Shown here: piece after piece, positions 13,391 through 27,655 of the stretch
How the letters are laid out: each line of letters begins with the position of its first letter
Numbering within the stretch: position 1 is the first letter of the stretch
Origin: Paragonimus westermani
Taxonomy: Eukaryota > Platyhelminthes > Trematoda > Plagiorchiida > Troglotrematidae
Assembly: GCA_008508345.1 (NCBI GenBank)
Contig: QNGE01003286.1
Coordinates: 24,298-88,297, forward strand
DNA: 64,000 bases
Reading direction: 5' to 3'
Notes under the pieces: generated by a model
Database searches by the model: none
The model's input: the letters and a program-made list of their open reading frames with translations, nothing else
Told to the model about the DNA's origin: nothing
Translations under genes and position numbers: made by a program

Positions 13391-14753
13391 AGGTCAAAAT
13401 CACCGATCTCATTAAACCTGCTAGACGTTCGTGTCTAAAATTAAGTTTCTCTTTACTAACTTTTGTTATTTACTACTGACTTCAAAACTGTAAACCGTTA
13501 ATCTGGTAGCATCGTACAAAGAATTAGATGGCTGGGCCTCTGAGGACAAGGTTACTGATGTTGACGTCATTTTAACTAAGTTCACTCAGGTTCGTCTCAT
13601 TTGTAGATAAGCTGCTGTTGCATATAGTATCCGGCATTCGGCATGACTTATAATTGGCTTTTTATATTATCTGGGAAGAAAAGGGTAAAGAACCATCTAG
13701 TTTGTAGTCAGAAGAGGTCTGGGAGCAAAAAGTCGAAAACACCGAGGAGAAGGGGAGTGTTATTGTTATCCCGGCACTACGGTGGCCGACGAAGTTATGA
13801 CGACTGTGCCGCATTACGGTTAACCTCCTGTTTGTAGGAGGAGCGCCGTACAAAAATATTGAAGTATGAGTCAGTAAACCTTTCAGAGTGACAAAGTTTT
13901 TCGAGCGGATTATTGATAAGCGATGATTGTTGACTTGTGGTGCATTCTACTGCTTGAGTTTTGCAAGCTGGCAATCTTGAATTGAATACAAACTGTGGCA
14001 GTCCGCATTACGTCACTGAGTCGTTTCTGTCAATAACCGACCGTGAAGACTACACAAGAAACTGAAACCTTCCGAGGAGATACCGCAATAATAACTGGGT
14101 CTTATACATCCAGAAAAACTGAATTTTTAATGGAATTAGAGTTTTGTAATGTCTAACTTGCAGTGCTATCCACAATGCTGTGAAGAACCGCTCACTCACT
14201 GAGGGCGTATGAAAGAAACACGGCAATCCTAATTTCATCTACCGATTTGCAAAATGCTCCAGACTACAAATGGTATAGTATAAGGCTGATTGTATATGCA
14301 ACTCTTGTCCGAAGCATCTCTTGTGACATGTTAATGTCTAAAAATAAATTACAGGCTACACCTTACTGACCCTTTCCAAGTGCGTAATATGCCTCAACCA
14401 TTCATATAATATCGTCGCTATAAGTCTAAGTAGTAAGGTAAAAATGAATGTAATGGACTTTCGATGAAATACTTTCAGATATTCTGGCGGACAATTTCGG
14501 GAAATACTGTATGAACGCGTGCTACTCCAGACTGCATATTAACAAACTTAGTTGGCACTACTAACCGGGCGTATACCTACTAGACTTCAGTCGTGGTGGT
14601 CACGGGATCCACAGAGGATCTTAGGAACTGTGCATCATTTCAAAACATCCTACTTAAAAGTTTTGCACTATGGACAGATGAGGCATTACCCTTTCTACCC
14701 ACAGTAAATCTAAATACTTCCACAATCTTGTTCACTCTCCATTCCACTCTTAG

Positions 14754-14990
14754 TTGGACACGCTTATTCAACCAGAACTGCCTAGCTTGGCCGATCTAGA
14801 AGTTTACTTGCAAAGTATGACAACTCCTGGGAGCAAGGGACAAGAGTTTTATTTTTACGTGACGCAGTTGTTACAACTGACGTCGGGAATCAGACCATCT
14901 GATTCAACAGGCTACAACGCAATGTTATCACCTACAGGTCGCCCATCGATTTTGCCAAGGTCGATTTCCGTGTTATCACAATTACGTATG
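14754..14990 (+). CDS. M13 peptidase-like gene, visible exon 2
   Basis: The acceptor is CTCTCCATTCCACTCTTAG and the donor GTAAGT follows an ATG codon. The exon is exactly 79 codons with both ends on codon boundaries. The product begins LDTLIQPELPSLADLEVYL, which sits where M13 proteins carry a QPxLGLPSRxYY motif. QP-L is kept but the following LPSR-YY is altered. EFYFYVTQLLQLTSG then fits the AYxxYxxxLLxLLG helix of the family. The last 30 residues (GRPSILPRSISVLSQL) lead toward the INW-type motif of the next exon. The ORF opens exactly at the acceptor, and the frame just upstream closes. Confidence 0.66.
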
Positions 14991-17900
14991 GTAAGTTTCA
15001 TTTTTATCTGTAGTATCGCAGATATGTTGAACTCATTGGGCACACGAGTGGCAAATGTAACTTACATTTACTCTTCCATATGCAGTCTGAAATTTGGTAG
15101 AATGTTTTACAATTGACTATGACAGCAGAAAAAACAGAGTGCTGCTTGCTGGAATAGGAATTAAAACAAAGGAAACGACGTATTATGGGCAGTTTATACA
15201 GATCTTAAAGGTAAACTTCAGTACACTATATTAAGTGATTCTCCTTCCCCTCTTATCTTTCAAATCCGTGACATATGTTTATCTCGGATCACTGGACAAA
15301 GCGGATCACTAAAAATGCACATTGAAAATTTGCAAAAGGAACCACGACCGTCAGTGTAGCACGTGTTAATTGTCCCATTTAAACAAAACAAAAGTGACAA
15401 ATAAGTCTACCCTACGTTAGAATGTCCAATTTCATTAGTGACAAAGGGCAATCAAGCAGACTAATCCACCTGACACACCCGTCTATGGATTTCTGACGAA
15501 GCGATACTGCCGTTATGAATCATTCCTCCTGGGCAAGAAATGTTGAAGGAACTGTGATGGTTTAGTCCATTTTTTGGGATTCATCTCACTGTTTGTGTAA
15601 ACATAATCAAATCGAGGGCCAAACTGCACTGGTTATGACTACACTGTCCGAAATCTGTTTCTCATTGAGCAAACTCTAACCCAGACAGTATGATGGATTT
15701 CGTCGTGGACTGCACTCGTCAGATGGAGGTACCACGATAGATCAACTGGGCTTAAGGTCGCTTGGACGAACGTTGAGCTGATTACAGGAAGTTGGGTATG
15801 AAAACAGATAAAAGTAAGTTTTCGATTATTCATCTGCAGACCAAGACTTAACTAAAACATCGACAGTTTTATACAGGTATGAATTAGATAAATCAGAACA
15901 GCCAGGTAGTGGACTAAATATCTAGCGTCAGTATGAGTGATCTTCTAGGCCATTTTCGGTTAGGCCGCACAGAGCGGCCATAACTCGAGTTCCACTTACA
16001 TTAGTGTTAGGAGTTTGTCACCTCCCATTAAGACTGTGGAGGGAGTAATCAATAAAAACTTATCATGTGACGGATGACAGCCATCTAGTCAATGGGATGA
16101 ACTGAAGCCGGATCAAATCACTAGTGTTCATGGAGCATGGGTCATGGCACTAAAAATCGAACTTTCCATTCCACTCCGTTGGCTTCTGCCTGATTTAGGT
16201 AACCGGGCGAGAACCTGGAATCGTTGTGTTGGTCCGATAGGAACTATGTTCTCTTTTGCACCAAAACGGAACCTTTAGCCACTCACGATAATACAAAATT
16301 GACGACATGCAAAATGTAAGTTTTTCGTCCTAGGCAGTAGCATGTAAAACTGGTAACGTTCAAATTCGCAACCTTTGATGGCCTCTGGTATCTTTTCAGC
16401 ACCAGTGTGAGTGTGTAAATATCCATTGCATATATCCATTTTCGTTTTACCGTTACACCTGCCCATTTGATTGTGACAGATATTTAACGTACACAAATTG
16501 TTGTTACTATAAGCAACAGCTTAACGCCCATGTACGTATTTCGCGCGTTTTGTTTAGATATGTCTCACTAACCATCGTGAAATGACACAACGTGATAGAT
16601 GTGCTTTTGTGGTGAACCGAATAAGCTGACATGAATACCAGTTTCCCTGGTAGAATGCTCGTGTGAATTGATAAATCACTGATTTGTTCGAATGGGCAAA
16701 CCAAAACTTTTTTTTCAGTCTCTGATGAGTTACTAGAATTGTGCAGAGAGATGGATAAAGCGTTGTATTGTAACCATAGCTGCGACATTTAGAGAACGAA
16801 GCAGATGACTATGAGTCACTACGTAGCTAGCCATCTGTGTTTACTGCAGTTAGTTTGAGTGAATCTACTGACAACGTTTCGAACACTGTCTCGAATTATT
16901 GCACTGAACGGTTTTCACAAATATTTGTGGTTACAGAATGCATGTCAGAATTCCATGCGGCATTCTTCCAGAGGAGAATGCAAACATAACAGCAAATATC
17001 TTTGCCTTTGCGAAAGTACACCAGAGAGGTCTTTATCGACCACCTCCGGTTTGAACTTCTTACACAACCTAGTCATACTCCCGTGTAACGAGGTTGAACC
17101 GGCTGACTGACTCACCTGTACTGAATGCAGCAATCGTTCTATCCACGTGTGAGCCGCCATCTGGACTAATGGAGGAGGCCAGCTGATAACATCTAAAAGC
17201 ATAAGAATATTTTATAAGGCCAACAGTTTCACGCAGTTGGCTATTTCAGTTATGGATCACGCATCTGTCGAAAAGTAAAGGACTGCTCCAAGTCAAATAT
17301 GTTCAAACGAATCCTTGGTTGCCAAGGCCACCAGATTCTAGTTCAATTAGGAACGTTTTGTGTCGGTTAAAATGCACTGTTGAGAGGAAATTTAACACTA
17401 CAAGCTCATCCAGGCTGAAGTACGTACAGATGCGATTTGTTAATTATGTGGCTCACTCTGACCAAGGCATAACAAATAGTACCACGAGTGAGTATCCGGT
17501 AACCGAAATACCCTGGCTGGGACTGCTGCGTGATTCCGCTCACCCGCACGCGTGCTGCATATACAATGCATTTTTCCAAGTAGTACATATTTCTAACTGC
17601 AGACGTGAGATTTTTAAAGAACACTTTTGTGTTAGCAGCAGCTACGGATCTGTCATGCTTAAATCGCCCAATGTTTGATCGGTAGATCTCTAATCTTGAC
17701 CCCAAGAACGTCATGCACGGATGAACACCCCGTTGGGTCTCTACTACTTCGGACTCAAGACCGGTCGTGAAGATTAAACCTGAGTGTTTTCATGTATGTT
17801 TATTACTCTGGGCAACTATACTCTATAATAATTTACACTCCGAATGCTCCTGAAAGTAAGCGGGAATACCACGGAATATGCAAGATTCCAAGATTTACAT

Positions 17901-20412
17901 GAATAAATTGAGCATGCCCGATATACAAGTGGTTTTCATTCGGTTTCTTCTCCCACAAGCCACCTGCTGGACACATTAACATGTTCAGTATATCGATCTA
18001 TTTGAACTGCTGTACACAAATGAGACTGCAATAAGATGGAACGGTTGCGAAGGACAGGATGACGCTCACAGCTGTTGAACGACCTACCGTTTTTCTAGAA
18101 ATTCAAAGTGAGCTATCCGAGCAAATCGTCGAACCCGACTTACAGAAGCCGCATAACATTCAATGAAACTAAGTGGGAATTAGCAACAGAACGGATTTTA
18201 GCGACTCTAGCGTTTTATTGTGGATTCAGTACAGGCAAATGTTTCATACTCTTCGTGTTCTGTTAAACAACCGAAAAAGGTTAGAAACCTACTTTCGACT
18301 AAATGAATATTCAGTGTTTTAGGCACGTCGATATCTGATTTTTTTCTATCCTGAAACTGGATACGGGGGTCTTTTTTAATTAATTTTGGGGTAGGTTGCG
18401 TGTACTTCTCTTTAATTTGCTATATTGATTGTGTTTTCGAGGCAAAAGTATGCGCAGAAGCAAAGTGTGTGATTTTCCACACATAAAACTGAGTTTGTCA
18501 TATAGTTTTAAGCGTGTCATCTCCTGAGCGTTTAGTTAGCATGTGCTCATTTTCTGGCAGCAAATTACCTGTCAATCATGCTTACTCAGTAGACATATGA
18601 TATCATAGACATATATATATATACATAGTTGTTTGATAACGAAGCCTGGTTTGGGTTTGAAACGTCACAATAAATCCTTCGTTACTTATCGTGTCTTTTA
18701 AAATACTTTAAATATATGTATACATCACTCAGTGTTCGCTTTTTACGCTTGCGTGTGCATTCATCTGTATACCCAAGTTTAGCAGTCAATATGGGCGGGA
18801 TGTATAATCACAAACAATTGAGCACCAGCAGCTATGACAGTCTGATCTAGTTGAATAAATTTTCTTGTAATAAAATGGTTGTTTCTATAAGTTAGTAATT
18901 CCTTTCCACTTTAACCGGGGAACGTCGTTTTTGTTTAGTATGTTGGCCGAAGATTTCTTCCAGGATTAAACGAAGTCAGTTCGTTAAATGTCTGGCGATC
19001 AATAAAGCTATTTTTTTGGATGTATTGAGGTTCTGACCGGAGTGGAAATTTTTAACATGAATACTTCACACCCTTAACTGCTATGTGCTTGTTAACTGGA
19101 GTATCTCATTGTTGCCCCGTTGTGCGTGGTGAGCATGATGAAGGGGTCTGCGTTAGGCATTAGCGTTCCCTACAGTGATAATGTAGGAATTGTGGTTGTG
19201 AACCGAATGACCATTTGGGCTGCTTGTAATGGTGCCGTAAGACGGGTGTTCCATAGAGGGTGGATGTCGACACCCTTGAGGCAGTAGAAAACAGACAGAC
19301 CTCTAGAACTGTTGAACTTATCACGACACCAAGTTTTTAAATATCAACCTTCTACCGAACATCATCGGATAAGTGCACTTTTGTGATTGCTCTTCTCAAC
19401 TATGGCATTCCAGTTGCAAAATCCCTTTTCTAACATCCACTTCGCACAGAGATTTTCGTCTTCTGTTTGATAGGAAACGAACGGAAGCAAACTGTTTACA
19501 AGGATGCCAATCGGTAAGCAAGATAACATCGTGATCGGTCAAATAATCTCAGCAGTGGACACTTTAAATTAAGTAGTCTTCATCCTTTGGCCTTTAATTA
19601 AATTTCCTCCAGTAATCGGATTAAGGTTACCTGGAATTCTTATATTACATCAGTAACTGCAAGCTTAATGGAATCAGCTGTGACAGTTTGAAATTGTAGG
19701 CAGATGTTTGTATTCTTCAATAGCGCTGTTTTAACACTGACAGTATCAGCCAAATGGGAAAAATATAACGATTCATTCAACCACAATCTTTATGGGAAGT
19801 TGAGCTTACTACCTGTTTTCCGGACAGTCCTAGTTCTATCACGCACTCTAACCACAGTGCTCCCATATTGCTGGCGGTATGTCGCAATTTTACGGATGAG
19901 AACAGGCAACGTTATCCTCAAAGTCATGTTGGACCAACGTTGTTCATGAATAGTCCTTATGTTTCAATATCAGGGGATCATTTTACCCAGTGAGATAGCT
20001 CTTAAACTACGCGAAGCAGTACACAGTAGAGCCAATTGCAGTTGAAATTTAAAAAGCAGGGGAGAGTATGAATTTAAATTGTGCATACTAAAGGTTACTT
20101 GACCTCTCCTAAACGTTGCAAGGCAAACTATGGCGTCTCACATTAGATACTTGAAATATGTTACCGCAAACAACTGAAAGCATGTTCTTCCAACATATCT
20201 TTTCGTGTATGAACAACCATGCACATGAAAGTTATTTCTGTCTAAATTCTTGCATCGTGACCTCCGGCAGAACTAACTTTTATGGTTGGTATCTTTAAGA
20301 ATAAATGAAATCTTTGTATCTTCTTACTCTGTTGATTAAGTGAATCAGAAGTAGTTGAAGCTTGATGTCAGAAAGGAGATAAAGTTGGTTTTTATGTGTG
20401 CAATCTGAGTCC

Positions 20413-20519
20413 ATGTCGGTTAATGACAATTGCATTCCCAAAGATGGGAGAGAACTTTTGAAAAAGCATCTTGAAAAACTAAAGCATCCAGTCGCCGGAG
20501 GTTGTGAAAAAAGAGCAAG
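20413..20519 (+). CDS. Doubtful first coding exon or chance ORF
   Basis: An ATG at 20413 opens a frame of 35 codons (MSVNDNCIPKDGRELLKK at its start) that reaches an AAG/GTATTC donor-like site, and remains open to a TGA at about 20583. Codon use looks protein-like, with many Lys and Glu. No downstream exon in a matching phase was identified. It lies inside intron 2 of the M13-like gene. The family is not recognised. Confidence 0.18.
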
Positions 20520-20764
20520 GTATTCCATAGTTTATGAGGAACTGTCCATTTGGGTTCCCACGATCATGTCACATGGCCATTGAACGAAGAAGTATTGAGT
20601 TCCAAAACACGAACCCAAGCATCACCAAGTACGAATTTAGCTGTTTTAAATCCAGACTTTAGTGGCCAGTAAATTATTATTAGTACAAAAACACTAAATA
20701 AGTTCCTACATTCTGTCCGACAGTTTTAACGTTGCAAAATTCGTTCAGTAAAGCACGATCTTTA

Positions 20765-21125
20765 TTGTCCAACTCACTCGTTCCCACACCACGCGCGCTC
20801 GTGTTTATGAACCAAAATTCCGGTCCACAACACACCGCCGGTCCCCACTCACGCGTCGTGTAAACCTTGGCATTGTTTGTGTCTTGCCGACGCGTTCTGT
20901 CAGGGGTTTTTCACCCGTCATTTCTCGTCCGTTAATCCGACCTCGTTGGACAGTGACTCGTCCGGTCACGCGTGTTATCTGCAATTCATTCACCGTAGAC
21001 TTTTGGACATATCTCATCGCCGCGTCAAGCTATTTCACAGAATGTTGGAACACTCGTGCTCCCGATTTGGTCATCTACCACAACAAGTCCATCTGCTGCA
21101 GCAGTTTCTTTGCATTTGGAGCGCC
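20765..21125 (+). repeat. Unclassified GC-richer repeat, copy 1
   Basis: This block is visibly richer in G and C than its surroundings. It aligns by eye, block after block, with the reverse complement of 28290-28800. Shared words include an ACCACGCGCGCTCGTG-like start, TTTATGAACC against ATTATGAATC, GACTCGTCCGGTCACGC against GACTCATCCGGTCGCCC, TTTTGGACATATCTC against TTTTGGGCATATCTC, and CTCCCGATTTGG against CTCCGATTTGG. Overlapping ORFs run through it but no protein domain is recognisable. It may be an LTR, the leader of a retroelement, or a non-autonomous element. Confidence 0.6.
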
Positions 21126-24100
21126 AGTAATACGTAATTATACTGGTCGGGAATATGAAAAGTGTCTAGCGAATGGCACTCTTAACTTATCATTTTAATT
21201 GAAAATTTATTGCAGTGTTTCCGCTGTTTCCATGTCTTGAGACATGTGAAGGAAGACGGCTTTGTCGGTGCAACTATTGACTTTTAACTGCACACGGATC
21301 GGGAGACGTCTGAAGAAACCAAAAAGCCTGATTTATAACAAACTTAGTCTCTGAAAACCACTGTTGAATAAGTTCAGAGGACGAAGCCATGAACATCAGG
21401 CAAATGAAGTAATACATTCTGAGGTACCGCAAAGGAACAGCTATCTCAGCATCATGGAGCGCAAATGAATGCTGGAACGTCTAGAGACAACAGCCTTTGA
21501 CGATATATTGTTATCCAGAACGCTGGAGGACGTTTTATAATGAGCAGTTAATCCGTTGAAATTTGGGTGGTATCCCGTTAGCAGGCTGTTGTAACTTTTC
21601 AACTTAATTACTCTCTGTGGTTTCAAGGATTGACAAGGTAGGTGAACAGATCAGGTGCTTTAACTGTAAGGATACGATGATTTACCAGATGTTCCACAGT
21701 GACATGTCAGAGTTGTGCACTGTTGGTTCTATGCAGGCAAGTTAATATGAGTTACGCTGAAGACGGACTCTATCACAATGCAAAACATTGCTTATCTTAT
21801 TAACCCATTTTGACAGACAAAGTTATTCTTCTCAGGCATGTCAAGGTAGAGGCCTGGCAAATAATTGTCTTTTGATCCTCCAAGTACTAGCAGTAGTATG
21901 TCTTCACCTACCCACCATCTTGGGCTTTATGCTCCTGAACCAAAATTTTTGACAGAGGACCTTAATCGCTCTTCTGTCTAGGTCCGGGCACCCTAACAAT
22001 CTATCAGCCCACACACATCTATGGATATTAACGAAACCTGTAATTTCATAATGTTTCGACCAAGGCGCACCATCTGTTGCATATATTGATGCAAATAGGC
22101 AGAAAGATGGCGTTGTTGTTTCTCTCCCATTTTGCAATCAAATTTGAATCTCAAGTCCCTCCCAGCATCCGTTTTTGCTAGTTACAATATTGGTCCAGAA
22201 AGTTATATCGTTAAACATGGTAACTTTTTCTCGATAAGCCCCATCCCTTGCCGTTCATTGTTCTGCCTCCCTCATCTCTTGCTCACGTATGGAGTTTGAT
22301 TTAACATAAGTGCCTTGAACGTTCGCATTCTGGAACAGACAGGCCACATTCGTAAGGACGTTGGACTCAATAAGTGTCGTTATATTTCGCACTCCAGAGG
22401 TTAGAACCGAGAACATTAACCAAAGCGCCTGACTGACGGCACGCTATCTTCCCACCCGACGCTGGCTGTACACTCCGGGTGACCTCACGGCTGCCGTTAA
22501 CACACATGCTGCAGTAGCCGTAGTCCCTAGTACAGTGGCTACATACACAGTCGTACAGTGGACCCACGTTAGCAGTAAACTCTGTGTCGCCCATTTGAGA
22601 AATCCTGTTAATGGACATTTTACACATCAAATCCCCCGCAATTTTTCATTATATCTGCTTACGCTCCTGCTGACTGCAGTAACCTCGGTGTTAAGGACGC
22701 AAATATTCGACTGTGGCCTCCCTGCTTGGGTCGACCATAGTGAAGTCGAGTCTCGTTAAGGCGGGATTATTTTGCTGACATCACACTGCCGTGATAAGAA
22801 CTGAGGCCACCGCAACTATATGCCGGCCAGAAGCCATTTTTGACTAGCACTAGTTCTGGTATACTTGTTGCTCCATTCTCCAAACCAGACTTGGTCTCAG
22901 ATAGACCACATAATTTAGATGTAGGTGGCCCCAGTCCATCTACAACTGTCGTTCTTATTGAAGCACATATTTAGGTTCAGATCATGGGTTGGTACGTTAC
23001 CGTGTTGTTCATATTTTCGCTCTGCAACAACCCCTCTACCCAGAAGCAACAGCCAGCTGTTGAGAAACGGGTTATGAAGTTGGTGAAACACAACCATCGA
23101 ATTAACCTAAAGTGCAAGTTAAACAGTTAAGAACTCGAGGATCCCAAAAGCTGCTGAACCCAAATCACCTAGAACGTTCATGAGGCAGGTACCGTAGCAT
23201 GCCGCACAGTGATTTGTGAGTTACACGAGTAGTGGATTTCATAAACGTTGTTACAGCCGTTAAGGGTTGGACGGAAGATACTTCATAACCGTTCATGCAG
23301 CAGGTTTAGGTAGGATGTCCGAATGAGACTGAGATTTTACATCATCGATGATCGTGTGACCTGACTGAAGAATTGGGTTGACGAGATGGAAATCGCTCTT
23401 TCCTCAGGAAACACCAAAGGACTTCAAACTTATCCGTGGTGCTGACCCATGGAGTTCGTCTGCTAACGAAGTTATTAACGAGGAAGATAGCACATTCATC
23501 CTCAACGCGTCCATAAGGTTCGAGCTCTAGGTGGACACCGCAATCCAGACGTTTCAACTTGTATGAATTATTGAAACAATTATCTGTGCTATGGTCATTC
23601 ATTAACACTCCTCATATTTAAGAAGGGCATCAGGGGATCTTGAGAAAAACGGTGGTAGAATTAACCAGACTCTGGCCACTGTTATGATCCTGGCGTCTGT
23701 TATACTGAGAAAGAATACACCAGGGATTACTCGGACAAGGTTTTTCCTTTAACGGGAATGTATTGGTCAGACTGTTCACCCTTTTCACCTTCTGGGATAG
23801 CGTATTTCTGGCCAACGATTGTTGTTTCAGTCTACCACGGCAGTAGTTCCGACTCAGTCAAGTGATTCGCAAGTTTACCCTCGCCTAAGTGCATAAATAC
23901 AATGTGCAAGAGTATCAACTCATTGTCAGCGCTTTATTGCCATAATTCAGCCCAGTTAAGAGTCTAACAACGTCGTACGTCAAGGCTATATAACTTCACC
24001 GTCATCCCTTGCTGACATCTGGTTTGAAGTGCACCAAGATGACTGAAGTGACAACCGTTTGTGTGCAACCGTTGAGATAATTTCATCGTTGGCGTGAAAC

Positions 24101-27100
24101 TACCCGTTTCTCTGCAGGAAGATGAAATCGGATGTCTAGCGTAGACCGGAAAGCGTATTTCAACAGCTGGAATTGTGGTCGTGAAATTCGTGTTTTTCAG
24201 CAGAACTTAAACTAGCCTAAGACAGATATTGTGATCGGTGGTTGGAGTTACGGTATGATTTCAACGGGTTCCTAAATTACTGTGATGGTTTTGAAATCTC
24301 AGCAATAACGGTGCATCCAAACGAAATGATCTTTCCTTATTAGTTTCACTCAGACTACACATAACCTTGTAAAACCTCATTTGTTGCGAAAAAGTAGCTG
24401 TCCTTTAATAAAAGAGTGTACCAGATGAACTCATTAACGTGAATGCAGTTGTGCTGTACGCCTGGCTCAGTTAGTAAACCACGCCAACGCGTTTAAAAAA
24501 CCATATGTCACCCAGAAACGTCTGGAAACAAAAAGTCTGAATGCAGTCTTCAATTATCAATAAAGGTTTCATAGACCATCCGGAAAGAACTGTTTGCTTA
24601 CCTTCGGTACGATTGGAACACCCATGAAAAAAGAGGAAAACCACTGGTGGAATGACAGTGTGAATCATAAAGTTAGATGTAAACCATAAGCTGGAATTTT
24701 TGTCGGGATCACCAACACTTACTTAGGTAACAACAGAACCTGGGGTTGTGCCGGAAATAAAACTTGTCCTAGTTTGGATGGTATGGTTTATTGGGAGTAA
24801 AGTGACCGCAGTCTAAGTACCCGCAAACATTGTGCCATAGCTAAACAACCAAAGATTTGGATTGAAAATCTAGACCAATATGCAGAGGATGAGCAATTAC
24901 GAAAAGAAATTAGGTAACGTTTCTATCCACAGCATTTTACTTATAGTAGCGAAGTACGGGAGCAACTGATGAGACCAACTTTATGCTGTCTGAAAGTGGT
25001 TTGCAGTGGACAGATACCGAACGATTATACGCCGTTTAAGTAATTGTTTAAAGCAGAAAGATTATTCGTTAATCCACCGAAGACGAAGCTGAATTCATAC
25101 ATCATTTCTTCGATTATTTTTATCGCTAACTTCTCTCCTTCTCCGTAGAGGAATTGTTAACCTCAAGATAAAAAATATCATTGTTGGGCTATAAAATCTG
25201 ACGCAGAAAGAAACAGTTGCTTGATATAAGTATTTTTGAAAAGGTGAACATGTTTACAAGCTTGGCAACAGCGATTAAATTCAGAATGCATCTTTAAGGT
25301 AGGCAGAGTAACAACTAGTGCAACTCCGAGAAATTAACGACCTATTAGTTTAATGGTTGGGCGTTACCCAGAACTGACGAATACTACTGTACTGTCGGCA
25401 AGGAAACCAAATGCTAGATTTTGAAACGTGATTTTTACCATCCCCGTCTCCTGAACTCCCAAATCCTCTTTAATGACCACCCGCCAAACATATTTTCTCA
25501 TAATGAGCAGGCATGCGCAACGAACACATTTTTTCTCACCCTTTGCTGTGATTAGTGTTTTTGCTGAATTTCCCGAGATTATTTTTGGCAATTAATGTCG
25601 TTTTGCGTAACCCGTGCGAACAGAGATATCCACAATCCTCAGTGTTGTTATCTGATCTGGTATCCCATGAACTTCGATTAAACAGTCTATCATATATGTA
25701 TATATGTGATTGGTTCATTTGGTGGATAGACGCATGGTGACAGCCACAACATGGACGATACATTCCCGGTGGATTTTGACCATTATTGGCGTACTGTAAT
25801 TTTCACCATACCGTGTAAATTTACGGTAATTTTCAAAACCGGCGAATGCATCCGACCGGTTTCTTTATTGGTTGCGTGCAGCAGGTAGAGGGTAGAGATC
25901 AAATGCATCGCGACCTATTCTTACCAACACAATTCATTCATACTAAAGCCAGCCTGAGCTATCTCATACCGGACTAATTCATCTGGGTTAGATTTTGCGG
26001 CAGATACGATTGTATATGCACGTACTGATAATGTAAAATCAGATAAACTTTTCTGATTGTTGTGCACTGTCAGAGTATTGTAGGGACTCATTTGAAAAAC
26101 TTCCTCCTACTATCGTTTACCTTCACGAAAGTCTCTCATGGCGTGAATAATACTCGCTTTCAAGTGTAGGTGCTGGAAAGATCACCAGTTGAAGTCTCTT
26201 TAGATAGTGACTTACACGAGGATAAAAATGATTGTCTGGTACAAAGGGCTGAGAGTGTAAATGGCTCTACGATGCACTATTTTATGTAGTTTTGTACGTA
26301 TTGTTTATATGAAGGTCATAAGTAAGATCCCCACTCACAAGTACAATTCACGGTACTGTGATTCGGCCTTCCGCTTATCTGAAGTCAGCATAGATATGTG
26401 GATAAAAGGTTTTTTAGACGAATTGGGATGGGACATCCAGGAATGAACTCACCTGGATTAGTCCGTTGAACAGGACTGCTACGTGCGTCAAGCCTAGGTA
26501 GACAGACTGAACCTCAATTTTTTGAAATCACATGCTAGAACCCATACAAACACGACCACTGATAACAACTGTAATTTTCTAGGCGGGAAGTGTACGGCAA
26601 TTTTTTGGACGCGTGCACGATTTTTGGCCCCTTGCTGAAACAAGTCGAGACAAAAAAACCGGTCGTGAACTGTTCGCTTGAGAAGATATGTCGAAATGTT
26701 ATTAGTTAGTTATTCTCTATTAAGTCACCGGTCATTGTTGAAATAGAATTCGTAGTTCGCCGGTGTAAGCACCTAACACAACGGGCGTGAATGAAGTGTT
26801 TGCCTAAGTTTTGGTGAATGGATTGAGGTTAAAACAACATTAAGAGCACGTAGTAATACTCTACATTTCAACCATCTCGGGTGGCTTTCCTCAGGAGTGT
26901 TGTAGTCGATACCCAATTTATCCAATTTATCAGTCCATTTATCATTAACGTGTTAAATACGACACCTAAACTGTGTGACTTCATTCACGAAAAATTTGGT
27001 GCAGATATCTTGAAGTTGTCTAAGTTCAGTATCCTAAACTAACACTGTGTAAAGTTTAACCGGAAATTATGTCATTTTTATGTTTATTTATATTCGCTTA

Positions 27101-27267
27101 TTTAGAACGACTTGTGCTGCACTGCCCAAGCATAAAACGCTTTTGGGATAGGATAGAGCTTGTTGTCTCTGTAGTATCGTTTTTGGGTTTACGGTGAATA
27201 TTTTTTACTTCGTTATATTATTGATGAGTAGTCGGTGATTTGGTTAATTTCAAGCTGGATATCACTC

Positions 27268-27405
27268 TTTTTTGAAAATAAGCAGAAGACTAGAGTTTCA
27301 TCCTCATTAGAGCTCGTCAGTATTGATTATTTTTGCTACGACTGGTGTTAGACCTCCAGCTACCCGTTCATGAGGTGACTGTGTTGACTATTGAGCCACT
27401 ACTTA
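27268..27405 (-). repeat. SINE copy 4, left arm of a head-to-head pair
   Basis: On the minus strand the copy reads through an A-box region (GTGGCTCAATAGTCAACAC is the local form), a decayed B box near AGGTCTAACACCAGTC, and the GACGAGCTCTAATGAGGATG tail word. Its 5' end faces the 5' end of copy 5, about a dozen bases away. Confidence 0.62.
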
Positions 27406-27417
27406 CAAGTGAAAGTG

Positions 27418-27655
27418 GTCAGGAGTTCAGAGTTGATAATTCGGTCGTGCCTATTGTGAGGTCAACGGCGCAGTGGTCAACACGGTCGCCTCTTGAAAGC
27501 TTAGCCGGAGTTCTAACTCCAGTCGTAGCAAGGATATTCACTAGTGAAGAGCCCTACTAAAAGCAAAACTCTAGTCTTGTGCTTATTTTCAATGACTGAA
27601 CAGTTTACCTGAATGCGAAGTTTGCGACCAAATGTGAGTGGTGTTCAACTTTCAA
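27418..27655 (+). repeat. SINE copy 5, right arm of a head-to-head pair
   Basis: The copy starts with TTCAGAGTTGATAATTCGGT and GTGCCTATTGTGAGGTC. It continues with the A-box region GGCGCAGTGGTCAACACGGT, the B-box-like CCGGAGTTCTAACTCCAGTC, AAGAGCCCTACTAAAAGC, and the distal tail word TTTGCGACCAAATGTGAGTG. That tail word is shared with copy 3. It is the best plus-strand representative of the family. Confidence 0.7.

Larger units (their letters stand above)
5123..14753 (+). other. Intron 1 of the M13-like gene (about 9.6 kb)
   Basis: The intron begins GTAAGT and ends TTCCACTCTTAG. It holds three members of the tRNA-derived SINE family (5845-6085, 6955-7040, 13043-13390) and a splice-bounded ORF at 7759-7933. 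The stretches 5123-5844, 6086-6954, 7934-13042 and 13391-14753 contain only short, unconvincing ORFs. One is a 112-codon minus-strand ORF at 10774-11112 with no recognisable motif. Another is a splice-like ORF start at 11875 that I do not trust. Confidence 0.55.

Noticed and set aside
15639..15833. Possible RT motif (a YDGFRRG-like translation) near 15.7 kb
   Set aside because: Only one short word matched and no second RT motif was found near it.
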